Origin: Desulfoarculaceae bacterium
GTDB taxonomy: Bacteria > Desulfobacterota > Desulfobulbia > Desulfobulbales > Desulfocapsaceae
Assembly (NCBI GenBank): GCA_019429465.1
Contig: JAHYIV010000021.1
Span: 1 to 48,356, forward strand
Reading direction: 5' to 3'
DNA: 48,356 nucleotides
The stretch's first letter is position 1. Each line of letters begins with the position of its first letter. The notes beneath the pieces were generated by a model. It ran no database searches and was not told where the DNA came from. It saw only the letters and a program-made list of their open reading frames with translations. Of the stretch, positions 9,245-17,160 are shown in pieces. The position numbers and the translations under genes were made by a program.

Positions 9245-10549
9245 CTATTTAGTTCCAGGAATAAGCTCCAGAATGTCCTTAATCAGGAGCATCCGCGAGT
9301 CGCATTCCTTAGAACGTTGTTGCATTAGTATGGATTTCGCTGTTTCAACCATCGCCGGATAGGCACTACGAAGTAGCTGATTAGCGTATATAACAATGTT
9401 AACTCCGTGCCTTTGCAGCTCTTCTTCCCTGACCGTATTATAACTGGAAGGCACAACAACCAAAGGTTTACGCTTTGGAATTGTGTTGTACCGTCTGCAA
9501 AACTCAAAGATTTCTGCTGGATCTTTTTTCCGGCTATGGATCATAATGCCATCGGCGCCAGCTTCAAGGTAAGCCTGTGCGCGTAAAAAAGCATCATCCA
9601 TGCCTTTATCAAGGATCAGGCTCTCTATACGGGCAATTATCATAAAATGATCAGTTGCTTGAGCCTTCTTGCCAGCCTGAATCTTACAGCAAAAATTCTC
9701 GACTGAATCTTGGGTTTGTGACACATCCGTCCCGAACAAAGAGTTTTTCTTAAGCCCGGTCTTATCTTCAATAATCGCAGCCGATATCCCCAGTCGTTCA
9801 AGCGTGCGCACGGTAAATTGAAAATGCTCGGTTTGACCGCCGGTATCGGCATCATAAATGATGGGCTTAGTCGTTACCTCCAATACCTCGTTCAAAGTAT
9901 TCATTCGGGCAGACACATCCACTGCCTCGATGTCCGGCTTACCCTTGGCCGTGGAGTCTGTAAGACTACTACCCCACATGCCGTCAAATTCGCGTACACC
10001 ATTTAGAGTTTGAATGCGGGTGTTTTCAATAATCAAACCACTTAAGGCATTGTGAATATCCAGAAATCGCAGCAATGGCTTAACCTGTAACATGCGCCGC
10101 AAAGATTTTAAACGCAGATCCGGTGTAGTGCCGATTTCCCGCAAAGCTATGTTCAATTGCGTTGAGGAAATACCCTTGGTGTACGGCAATTCAATCAGCT
10201 CACCACCCCATTCGGCCAGCGCATCAATAACCCGCTGACGAGTTTCACGCTGCACACCTTCTTTCCAGTCATCCCCATGCACCACAAAATCTGGTTTAAT
10301 TTCACGCAGATTAGGCACATAATCCAGGGTGGCCTGGGGGACAACTTTGCTAACCCACTTGATGCTTTCGACAACCTCCTTACGTTGCTCAAATTCCATA
10401 TGAGGAATACGCTTGTAGCTGGCAATCGCAGCATCTGTCAGCAGACCGACAATCACTTCACCATGTTTTTGAGCTTCTTTTAGGATATTGAGATGTCCCG
10501 GGTGGACCAAATCGGCGCTCATTCCCACGTAAACGAACTTACTCATCAT
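9245..10549 (-). CDS. aepX: Bifunctional cytidylyltransferase-phosphoenolpyruvate mutase
   Basis: Residues about 1-140 are a TagD-type nucleotidyltransferase with HPGH at 16-19 and ISST at 127-130. Residues about 150-434 are PEP mutase with the diagnostic [10 protein letters not shown] (EDKxxxKxNS) at 261-270 and DADTGG near 233. PEP mutase forms the carbon-phosphorus bond of phosphonopyruvate. In the fosfomycin enzyme Fom1 the same domain order exists, and its N-terminal half cytidylylates 2-hydroxyethylphosphonate (established for Fom1). Here that activity would load the end product with CMP for a TagF-like transferase. GGAG lies before ATG ATG at 10549, and a 220-base gap upstream may hold a promoter. 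The mutase call is very secure; the substrate of the first domain is inferred. Confidence 0.94.
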   Translation of the reverse strand: MMSKFVYVGMSADLVHPGHLNILKEAQKHGEVIVGLLTDAAIASYKRIPHMEFEQRKEVVESIKWVSKVVPQATLDYVPNLREIKPDFVVHGDDWKEGVQRETRQRVIDALAEWGGELIELPYTKGISSTQLNIALREIGTTPDLRLKSLRRMLQVKPLLRFLDIHNALSGLIIENTRIQTLNGVREFDGMWGSSLTDSTAKGKPDIEAVDVSARMNTLNEVLEVTTKPIIYDADTGGQTEHFQFTVRTLERLGISAAIIEDKTGLKKNSLFGTDVSQTQDSVENFCCKIQAGKKAQATDHFMIIARIESLILDKGMDDAFLRAQAYLEAGADGIMIHSRKKDPAEIFEFCRRYNTIPKRKPLVVVPSSYNTVREEELQRHGVNIVIYANQLLRSAYPAMVETAKSILMQQRSKECDSRMLLIKDILELIPGTK

Positions 10550-10769
10550 TAATTACTCCAATACGAATTAAATTCAAAAAATCAAGTAGGTAGCAGCCAG
10601 ACCAAGCTTACGAGTATCAGTTAACTCACCTACATAGCAGGGTGCTGTGGGGGCACTGATGATAAACACAGCTTGATATCAATGTATGCTCCGTTTTCTC
10701 ATTGGTAACACGAAGTGTTTTGCCTCAGCTGGAAATGGATAACCATAAGTTCTCGTGCAGTTTTCGAGG

Positions 10770-11747
10770 CTACAATTTTTCATACTCAACCTTAGTGATG
10801 ACTCGAACTGTGCTACCATCTTTTACATCTAAATACTTATCAGAAAAAACTAAACCCTGTTTTTCGCCTTTTACGAGATACAAACCAATCTGGTAGATAC
10901 CTTTTTGCAATTTTCCTGCCGGTATCCTCGCAAAGAAACCTGAACTATCCAGATTTAACCCTGAATCTTTAAAATTAAAAGTGACATCAGCTCTGTTGCG
11001 ACCCTCTGTATCAAATATCACTAAATCATCCCCTTTTTTAAGAAATATAATATAGTGATTTGTGTGGTCAGCATGCAGGCCATCCAGATACCCCCAGCCA
11101 CTTACAGTTATTGTTTCATCTGCAACATCTAATGAATCAATGTAATGCTGGACTAAGTTATTAGATGCTTTGACAGGTATTAATTTTTTTTCTGATATGA
11201 ATTGTTTCTGGGAAGAACCAGCCGTTCCAGGAACAGACCAGGTACCGTTGTTCTTTACAAGCGCCTGGTTGGAGTTGTGATAGTATTTCCCGGTTGAGTC
11301 ATCAATAACGAAACCTATTTTATAAGAATCTTCTTTTAGAAAGTAAGTGGCTACTGTCAGCTCAAAACCGTGGGCATTAATGTCTCCACCCAGCTTAAGA
11401 GCCTTAGTAACGTCACCTCTGAACAATAGATCTTTTTCAATATCAAAAATCAGAGTATTATTCTTGCCTTTAAGAACTAGATAAACATCTCTATTTCTCT
11501 CTTTAACACCTTTCTTAAAAACCCAACCTGAAATGAAAAAAGCATCTTTCCATTCAAGCTTAACCGGTCTTGCTTCATCAATAGCAAATATAATATTCTG
11601 TGTTTCTGGCAGTAGACTGATCTGTGCAAGCCTGGCTTCTTGATCAGTTTTTATTAGAACATTAAAAATGTAATCAGCGGAGAAGAGATATATTATAAAT
11701 ATTAAAATTGCAGACAAGTATAAAATAGATTTTTTACTAATCATCAT
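10770..11747 (-). CDS. Membrane-anchored protein with two beta-rich repeats, function unknown
   Basis: I do not recognise a named family. The 325 residues begin with one transmembrane anchor (about 8-30), and the rest is predicted periplasmic. Two halves resemble each other. One starts ISGWVFKKG (about 73) and contains LIFDIEKD and a KIGFVID stretch. The other starts VSGWGYLDG (about 220) and contains VIFDTEGRNRADVTF and a QIGLYLVKGE stretch. This suggests duplicated beta-sandwich, possibly carbohydrate-binding, modules. It follows the alkaline-phosphatase-fold transferase with no gap (the stop of one abuts the ATG of the next), so it may be an accessory subunit. The gene is noticeably AT-richer than its surroundings, as is its partner, hinting at joint transfer. 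Confidence 0.7.
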   Translation of the reverse strand: MMISKKSILYLSAILIFIIYLFSADYIFNVLIKTDQEARLAQISLLPETQNIIFAIDEARPVKLEWKDAFFISGWVFKKGVKERNRDVYLVLKGKNNTLIFDIEKDLLFRGDVTKALKLGGDINAHGFELTVATYFLKEDSYKIGFVIDDSTGKYYHNSNQALVKNNGTWSVPGTAGSSQKQFISEKKLIPVKASNNLVQHYIDSLDVADETITVSGWGYLDGLHADHTNHYIIFLKKGDDLVIFDTEGRNRADVTFNFKDSGLNLDSSGFFARIPAGKLQKGIYQIGLYLVKGEKQGLVFSDKYLDVKDGSTVRVITKVEYEKL

Positions 11748-13409
11748 CTATCTGTCCTCCAGCATTTCAAAGTTCTCACCAAAGTATTTATTCAAAACAA
11801 CTCTCAAGGTGTTAACAGGCGCTATGTTACCATAGAAATCGGTGTAATCTCCGTCAGGAAAGTAGACAGCATTAAATGCTTTAAAAGGTTGTGTTCTGTC
11901 CTTTAAGTATAGTTCATGTGGCCTAGGTCCATGATCATTTTGAATAATAAAGATTTTATTTGTTGGATTACCATTTTTGAAATGAATATCTATTATTTTT
12001 ACAATTTCGCTAGTTATGTATATGTATTGCTCTAAATAAGCTTTATTAACTGATTTGTTTGGGTGCACATAAGGGTCCCTTCTAAAATCAGCACTATCAT
12101 GTGGGTTATCGTTCTTAAAATTACCTTCGCGGTCAAAGACATATGGATTATGCGGACTCATAATATGAGCATATACGAATTTAGGACCAGCCATGATTTG
12201 CTGATCAGTTTTTAAGTAATCAAGCACGTACTTTGTTGCCAAATAACTTCTATTGTCAGCAGCATTAGCAAATAAAAAGGGATATATAAATGTATTTTCA
12301 ATCAATATTTCCCTGAATTCGCTAGAAGAAAAAGAGCTTAAACTTGATCCGGAGTCATCCATATCTTGGTAGGAAAAAACAGTATCAGCATCATGAAAAT
12401 TAACTGCTTCGTAGTGCTGGCTAATGCCTTCTAAAACAATATTTTTGTATCCATACTGCTTCAAGATCCTCATAAGGCGATTATTGCTTAATATTTCAAA
12501 CAAATCACTGCTAGAATGCTCTGACAACATCTCATATTTATGAAGGCTTCTAACTTTCTCTTTTTCATATTGAAAATCCAGCCATATTTCTTTTTCTACC
12601 GCGCCAGTAATATATTCTAAATTTAACAAGCTCGGCATATTCTGATGCGTATTGGTGTATCTAAATTCACTTTTTTCTGCAAAATAAAAGCCCTTATTCT
12701 TTAAAAATTGTCTAATTGAATTGTTATCATACCCCCACTCTTCCTTAATCGTATCAAGACTCGCATACTCGTCTAAAATTATTAAATAAATATCAGGATA
12801 ATTCCCAGAATCAGTGCCCTTTTTGCCCATTTCTTGATGAACTTTTTTTTGTGAGGTTATCTGGTACTTTTTAGCCTCTGTCGGCAACATGGTAATTAAA
12901 TTGAATATAATTAGTACTGACACTACAGCGAAAACAATCTTATGAAGGTTTTCGAGGTTGAATCGCTTGTATAAATTACAAATCAAATAAACCAAATGTC
13001 CGTATATAAAAAGCAGCAAGGGCAGGATGTGCCAGTGGTTTAAGTTCAAGAAGTAGGTAATACCACTAAAAAAAAGGGCATAGTTCCAGAACAGTATCAG
13101 AAAACCGACTGTTGCTAGTGAGGTTGTTATGTTTAGTTTAAGAATCAGCTTATAAGCTATAAAAGTTAGGGCTGCTAGCGCTATCGCGAATAATAGCGGT
13201 ACTGTCAGTTGACCAAGAGTCAATATCTGTATGTTGTGAGTGTATAGAAATATTACCGGGTACACTGAAAACAATAAGGGAGTAATCAAATATTTAAGTA
13301 TTGATTTAGCACCTTGAATCGATTGCCTTGACATATCCTTTAATCCCGCAGTTTGGTAATTTAAAGAATCGGTTTTCTCGCCAGCAATTCCTGACGAAAC
13401 AAATTTCAT
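11748..13409 (-). CDS. LTA-synthase/sulfatase-like membrane enzyme (alkaline phosphatase superfamily)
   Basis: The N-terminal part has about five hydrophobic segments (residues 38-175), and the C-terminal half is an exported alkaline-phosphatase-fold domain. It starts at YPDIYLIILDEYASLDT (metal Asp), continues to YTNTHQNMPSLL, where a threonine is the likely nucleophile, and ends with the metal-binding IQNDHGPRPHELYL. Relatives include lipoteichoic acid synthase, OpgB and phosphoethanolamine transferases, which move phospho-alcohol groups from lipids, and also sulfatases. A role in putting a phospho-substituent on the glycan outside the membrane is plausible. The start at ATG 13409 has a poor ribosome site; ATG 13334 is an alternative. 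The gene is AT-rich relative to its neighbours. Confidence 0.82.
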   Translation of the reverse strand: MKFVSSGIAGEKTDSLNYQTAGLKDMSRQSIQGAKSILKYLITPLLFSVYPVIFLYTHNIQILTLGQLTVPLLFAIALAALTFIAYKLILKLNITTSLATVGFLILFWNYALFFSGITYFLNLNHWHILPLLLFIYGHLVYLICNLYKRFNLENLHKIVFAVVSVLIIFNLITMLPTEAKKYQITSQKKVHQEMGKKGTDSGNYPDIYLIILDEYASLDTIKEEWGYDNNSIRQFLKNKGFYFAEKSEFRYTNTHQNMPSLLNLEYITGAVEKEIWLDFQYEKEKVRSLHKYEMLSEHSSSDLFEILSNNRLMRILKQYGYKNIVLEGISQHYEAVNFHDADTVFSYQDMDDSGSSLSSFSSSEFREILIENTFIYPFLFANAADNRSYLATKYVLDYLKTDQQIMAGPKFVYAHIMSPHNPYVFDREGNFKNDNPHDSADFRRDPYVHPNKSVNKAYLEQYIYITSEIVKIIDIHFKNGNPTNKIFIIQNDHGPRPHELYLKDRTQPFKAFNAVYFPDGDYTDFYGNIAPVNTLRVVLNKYFGENFEMLEDR

Positions 13410-13454
13410 CCGGTATGTTTCCGTTTTTCAGGGGTTCTCTTCCCTGAGTCCGCA

Positions 13455-13652
13455 CCCATTTTCATCGCGTCAAACCAACGACGTTTGTTGTCGCAATACG
13501 CAAATGCTCAGCGGAAAGGCTCAAAGGAAACAACCGCTCAAGCGCATGCAGCACACTGCCGTCATAGGGAAGCGGTGACGCGTTTTCATGGTCAACTTTG
13601 CCGAGAAGACAACCTCTCCAGACCAGAAAAGGGCTTTGTTGATTTCTGATCA
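13455..13652 (-). pseudogene. Internally deleted copy of the GT4/RgpF glycosyltransferase
   Basis: The left half (13457-13576) matches the last 40 codons of the 242-2575 gene at high DNA identity and ends with the same ATTNVVGLTR. The right half matches that gene's middle, around 2011-2070: one frame reads ALFWSGEVVFSA against SLFWSGEVVFSA. About 1.65 kb that separates these pieces in the intact gene is missing, and the join shifts the reading frame. A 67-codon open frame crosses it by chance. This is a deletion remnant of a paralogue, lying between the sulfotransferase and the LTA-synthase-like gene. Confidence 0.65.
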
Positions 13653-13668
13653 TCTCGCGTTGCACCCC

Positions 13669-14799
13669 TCACGGCTTGAATAAGTTCAGTGACCGAGCCA
13701 CCCACCTAAGGGGTTTAGTTATACGCCAGCTATATGAGTTACGTAATGCAGAAATATCCTGCTTACATTCGGCCACGGCCTGGTTGAGGCTGACGATCTG
13801 ACCGTCGCGTTCGGCCACGGCCTGGTTGAGGCTGACGATCTGACCGTCGCGTTCGGCCACGGCCTGGTTGAGGCTGACGATCTGACCGTCGCGTTCGGCC
13901 ACGGCCTGATTTGCAATCATATTTTTTACTAAAAGCTTATCCACCAGAAGTATCGGGATCTTGAGATGCTCAAATTCGTCTGACCAACGCAACACCTTGT
14001 TCTGTAGTTCTAAATCATCGAACTTTGAATTTTCAGATGCCACATCAAGCAAAGCAGCATAGATCTCACTTACTATGGGTGGGCAGGTGTCATCCAACAA
14101 CAAATCATTCAGTTCGTAAACCGTATGCCGCAGGGCTTGATCAAGAAAATCGTTTTTGTAAATTTGCAATTCAGTAGAATCAACCTCAAGATCTAGAGCT
14201 TTTGCGATCCGGCTAAGCTCTCGCTCAGGCGATTGCATCATTCTGTCATAATCAACAAACACCCGCTTGCCACCAGCACTTTCAGTTAAACTCGTGATGA
14301 CATGACCTAACCACAGAAGATAGCTCTGTTCTGCTTCAAAACAATCACGTTTGGCCAAAGACTCAATCACGCTGAGGGGATGGCGAACGACCAAAACATA
14401 GCTTACATCGAATTGACAGTAGCTAAACACACCTTTCCAAAAAGGTAGTAGTTTTGCTACACGTGGGTCTTTGAAACCAAAGATAGGAACACTGTTGACC
14501 TTCTGTCGAAGCAATTCGACCGCACGGACGTAGTATCCTTGCTCGTGTAAACTCTCTACATCGATTGAGCCAATGGCAGCCAAATGGAACCAATCGCTGT
14601 CAATGGCATTCAACATCTCGACATTCAGTGCATTAAGATCAATATCCTCCCAAAAACCTTTGGAGTTGATACCTTCAATGGGCGGCATCATTCTATCGCC
14701 GAGCCCCACCCCCATTACCTGCAACCCGCGTGTAATGGCGCTCGTGCCACTGCGGTGCATTCCCAAGACGACAATCAACTTATTGTTCTTCATCTCCAT
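13669..14799 (-). CDS. PAPS-dependent sulfotransferase with C-terminal 14-residue repeats
   Basis: The N-terminal 270 residues are a P-loop sulfotransferase. GMHRSGTSAITR is the 5'-phosphosulfate-binding loop and RHPLSVIES the 3'-phosphate site. The enzyme would place sulfate on the glycan or a lipid-linked precursor, using PAPS made by the APS kinase two genes upstream. The C-terminal part holds three near-identical units of NQAVAERDGQIVSL plus a partial fourth, predicted coiled coil, then SYSWRITKPLRW, a tail shared with many capsule glycosyltransferases. The start is uncertain: a TTG at 14817 overlaps the wzt stop, ATG 14799 is preferred, and ATG 14793 is also possible. It is translationally linked to wzt. 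Confidence 0.86.
   Translation of the reverse strand: MEMKNNKLIVVLGMHRSGTSAITRGLQVMGVGLGDRMMPPIEGINSKGFWEDIDLNALNVEMLNAIDSDWFHLAAIGSIDVESLHEQGYYVRAVELLRQKVNSVPIFGFKDPRVAKLLPFWKGVFSYCQFDVSYVLVVRHPLSVIESLAKRDCFEAEQSYLLWLGHVITSLTESAGGKRVFVDYDRMMQSPERELSRIAKALDLEVDSTELQIYKNDFLDQALRHTVYELNDLLLDDTCPPIVSEIYAALLDVASENSKFDDLELQNKVLRWSDEFEHLKIPILLVDKLLVKNMIANQAVAERDGQIVSLNQAVAERDGQIVSLNQAVAERDGQIVSLNQAVAECKQDISALRNSYSWRITKPLRWVARSLNLFKP
13768..13911 (-). repeat. 42-bp tandem repeat inside the sulfotransferase gene
   Basis: Three exact 42-base units begin at 13768, 13810 and 13852, and a partial fourth starts at 13894. Each encodes NQAVAERDGQIVSL, so copy-number change keeps the frame and lengthens a coiled-coil linker in 14-residue steps. 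The exactness of the units implies recent slippage or recombination. Confidence 0.95.
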
Positions 14800-14813
14800 A
14801 CTATCTATTCTCT

Positions 14814-16202
14814 TCAATCTTGTGTTTGCTGTAGTTCAAGCTCAGGATAGCAACCAAAATCAACAATCCCGGTCGCTAGATTCTCTGTATCGGGTTGCAC
14901 CCTGAACATGGATATATCGATCAAGCGATGGAGATACGTTTCGCTGCCATCCACATTCCCGTTCACACCTGCATTCAGAAAATACACGCCCGGATTCAAG
15001 GCACAACGAAACAGGAACTCAACTCGATAACTTGATCCTGCTTCCACATAGGACAAACTGTCCCTAGCCGAGCTTGCTGAGGCACCGCCGCCCAGCTCCA
15101 ATCCAGAAGTAGTTTTGATCAGCATGCCGAAGCGCACGTTGCTTGCGCTCTTTGTAAACTGCACAGTATAGGTGTACCGATACGTCTTTTTACGAACCAG
15201 ATTATTGACCTGCTCACCCGCCAACGTCAATACCGCTGGTGATTCAATATAGGCCCCATCAGATTCGTACTCGATGGTGCTGCTGGGTTTGAGATTGGGG
15301 TCAAAACTTTCTTGCAGCTCTTGCTCGTGCTTAATGGGCGCATGATCTTTGGACGATGGATCTTTAACGGCAGCACTGGCAGATTCAACAACTTGCTCAT
15401 CCGCTCGGCGAATCTGCTCACGAATGGCATCACGTTTATCCGCAGGGGCGTAGAGTAATTTTTGGTATCGACCCACGATTTGTTTCGGCAACCCAACCGT
15501 TAGTTTTTCGCCCGCTTCCATCAGCACGGCACGGTCACACAGCTCAACGATGGTGCCGCCCGAATGAGACACAAACAGGATGGTCGCACCATTTGCGCGG
15601 ATGGACTCGATACGGGAGAAGCACTTGCGTTGAAAGAGTTCATCCCCAACAGAGAGTGCTTCATCGACGATCAGAATTTCAGGATCGACATTGATAGCAA
15701 CGGCAAAAGCAAGTCGTACCATCATACCGCTAGAGTATGTCTTGACCGGCTGCTCGATGAACTCGCCAATGTCGGCGAAGGCGGCGATATCTTCAAAACG
15801 CGCGTCAATTTCTTCGTTACTCAAACCGAGCACCGAGGCATTCATATAGACGTTTTCGCGCCCGGTGAATTCGGGGTTGAAACCGGAACCGAGTTCCAGC
15901 AATGCCGCGATGCGGCCGGTAGTTTGAATGCTGCCGCTGGTGGGGTTAAGCGTACCGCAGATCATCTGCAGCAGCGTCGATTTTCCGCTGCCATTACGGC
16001 CGATAATGCCGACGGTTTCGCCCTTTTTGACCTCGAAAGAGACGTCATTGAGCGCCCGGAATTCGCCAAAATATTGTTTGGGTGTTTTGCCCATCATCTG
16101 GCTTAAGGGCGGCAAGACAAACTGCTTGAGCCGGTCACGCGGAGTGGCGTAGATCTGGTAGCACTTGCTGAGATTTTCAATGCGAATGGCGATTTCGTTC
16201 AT
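14814..16202 (-). CDS. wzt: Polysaccharide ABC exporter, ATP-binding subunit with C-terminal glycan-binding domain
   Basis: The ATPase half has Walker A GRNGSGKST at 68-76, a YSSGM signature at 156-160 (the variant usual in Wzt/KpsT/TagH) and Walker B ILIVDEAL near 176-183. After a charged linker (about 250-315), residues 320-462 form a Wzt_C-like beta sandwich, which in E. coli O8/O9a Wzt recognises the modified chain end. This points to export of a chain with a capped or modified terminus through the Wzm channel. The start overlaps the cysC stop by four bases, and the stop abuts the sulfotransferase. The permease is two intact genes upstream. Assignment is secure. Confidence 0.95.
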   Translation of the reverse strand: MNEIAIRIENLSKCYQIYATPRDRLKQFVLPPLSQMMGKTPKQYFGEFRALNDVSFEVKKGETVGIIGRNGSGKSTLLQMICGTLNPTSGSIQTTGRIAALLELGSGFNPEFTGRENVYMNASVLGLSNEEIDARFEDIAAFADIGEFIEQPVKTYSSGMMVRLAFAVAINVDPEILIVDEALSVGDELFQRKCFSRIESIRANGATILFVSHSGGTIVELCDRAVLMEAGEKLTVGLPKQIVGRYQKLLYAPADKRDAIREQIRRADEQVVESASAAVKDPSSKDHAPIKHEQELQESFDPNLKPSSTIEYESDGAYIESPAVLTLAGEQVNNLVRKKTYRYTYTVQFTKSASNVRFGMLIKTTSGLELGGGASASSARDSLSYVEAGSSYRVEFLFRCALNPGVYFLNAGVNGNVDGSETYLHRLIDISMFRVQPDTENLATGIVDFGCYPELELQQTQD

Positions 16203-16942
16203 ACTTTTTTGCTGCTTTCATGATTGAGGTTTGCAGTGGTGATAATCTCGCGCTCCATCATTACATCGATAACCTGTTGCACACAGGTATTCAGCTCGGC
16301 TGTGCCGGTCTTGACGATGAGCTCGGGGTTTTCGGGAACTTCATAGCGGGAGGAAATACCGGTAAATTCGGAAATCTCTCCGGCGCGGGCTTTTTTGTAG
16401 ATGCCTTTCACATCACGTGCTTCGCAAATCTCGATGGCGGTATCGCAAAAAATCTCGATGAAGTCGCTGGGCTCTACCATCCCGCGTATGCGCTCACGAT
16501 CGGCCCGGTATGGTGAGATGAAGGCGGCGAGTACTATCACCCCCGCTTCCATGAAAAGTTTAGCCATTTCACCAATGCGCCGTATATTTTCCTGGCGGTC
16601 TTGAGCTGAAAAGCCCAGGTCACCACAGAGTCCCTGGCGCACATTGTCGCCATCCATGACAAAGGTTCGGCAGCCGCGCTGGTATAACGCTTCTTCAATG
16701 GCATGGGCCAGCGTGGATTTACCCGACCCGGACAATCCGGTAAACCAGATGATCGCACCGCGATGGCCATTTTGCGCTTCGCGGCGCGCACGAGTAACAG
16801 TGGCGTGATGCCAGACGACGTTGGTTGAGGCGGGATCCCGCAGGGAAGTGGGGAGTAGGGAGTGGTGAGTGGGCTCCTGCGCCCCCTCTCCCCAGTCCTC
16901 TCTTATGAGGAGAGAGGGGGGTTTATTGCTGTTAGCGGTCAT
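16199..16942 (-). CDS. cysC: Adenylylsulfate kinase
   Basis: The enzyme phosphorylates APS to PAPS, the sulfate donor. The P-loop GLSGSGKST is at 69-77, with DGDNVRQGL, the RRIGEMAKLF helix, FISPYRADRERIR and the RDVKGIYKKARAGEI lid, all as in CysC. The core begins at NVVWHHATVTRARR (about 41). The first 40 residues are low-complexity and encoded by a palindromic repeat and a polypurine tract, so they look like an accretion rather than part of the fold. In this locus it most likely feeds the sulfotransferase downstream rather than assimilatory reduction, since no other sulfate genes are near. It overlaps wzt by four bases. Confidence 0.94.
   Translation of the reverse strand: MTANSNKPPSLLIREDWGEGAQEPTHHSLLPTSLRDPASTNVVWHHATVTRARREAQNGHRGAIIWFTGLSGSGKSTLAHAIEEALYQRGCRTFVMDGDNVRQGLCGDLGFSAQDRQENIRRIGEMAKLFMEAGVIVLAAFISPYRADRERIRGMVEPSDFIEIFCDTAIEICEARDVKGIYKKARAGEISEFTGISSRYEVPENPELIVKTGTAELNTCVQQVIDVMMEREIITTANLNHESSKKV
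16880..16922. repeat. Palindromic pyrimidine/purine-rich repeat inside the 5' end of cysC
   Basis: The stretch reads CCCCCTCTCC and, some 20 bases on, GGAGAGAGGGGGG, with a smaller CCTCTCT/AGAGAGG arm pair inside. It is followed by a purine-rich run of GGGAGT-like words to about 16850. It resembles dispersed intergenic palindromes and is translated here as low-complexity N-terminal residues of CysC. Confidence 0.45.
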
Positions 16943-17160
16943 TGTTATTTTTCACTCCCTGTTGTTCTGCCAGCCACAGCTGTTCCTTTTGCAGCTCTGC
17001 CCTAAGTTCGTCTTCGGAGGGCAGAACCAGTTTGTATTTACTGGCAAAGAGTTGTTCGTTCAATCAGCTCGCGCAACTGGCTGATGAGTCCCGGTATTTC
17101 CTCCTGATGAGCGGCAGGCGGAGGGCGGGGAACAGAGTGGGCTTTGAGCTTAGAGGACAT
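16932..17160 (-). pseudogene. Relic of a DUF1016 (YhcG-type, PDDEXK) protein
   Basis: Beginning at ATG 17160, the first frame reads EEIPGLISQLRELIERT, like the N-terminal helical region of DUF1016/YhcG proteins. A frame change then leads to SKYKLVLPSEDELRAELQ and a tail ending VKNNNDR, which resembles the family's C-terminus. The central nuclease-like domain is absent. So this is an internally deleted, frameshifted remnant wedged between the wzm stop (which it overlaps) and the cysC start (also overlapped). Family assignment rests on motif memory and is moderate. Confidence 0.5.

Noticed and set aside
13462..13665. 67-residue open frame taken as a real small gene
   Set aside because: It reads across a deletion joint between two parts of a broken glycosyltransferase copy, so the frame is accidental.
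13768..13911. CRISPR-like array
   Set aside because: The repeats are contiguous without spacers and encode in-frame protein repeats.
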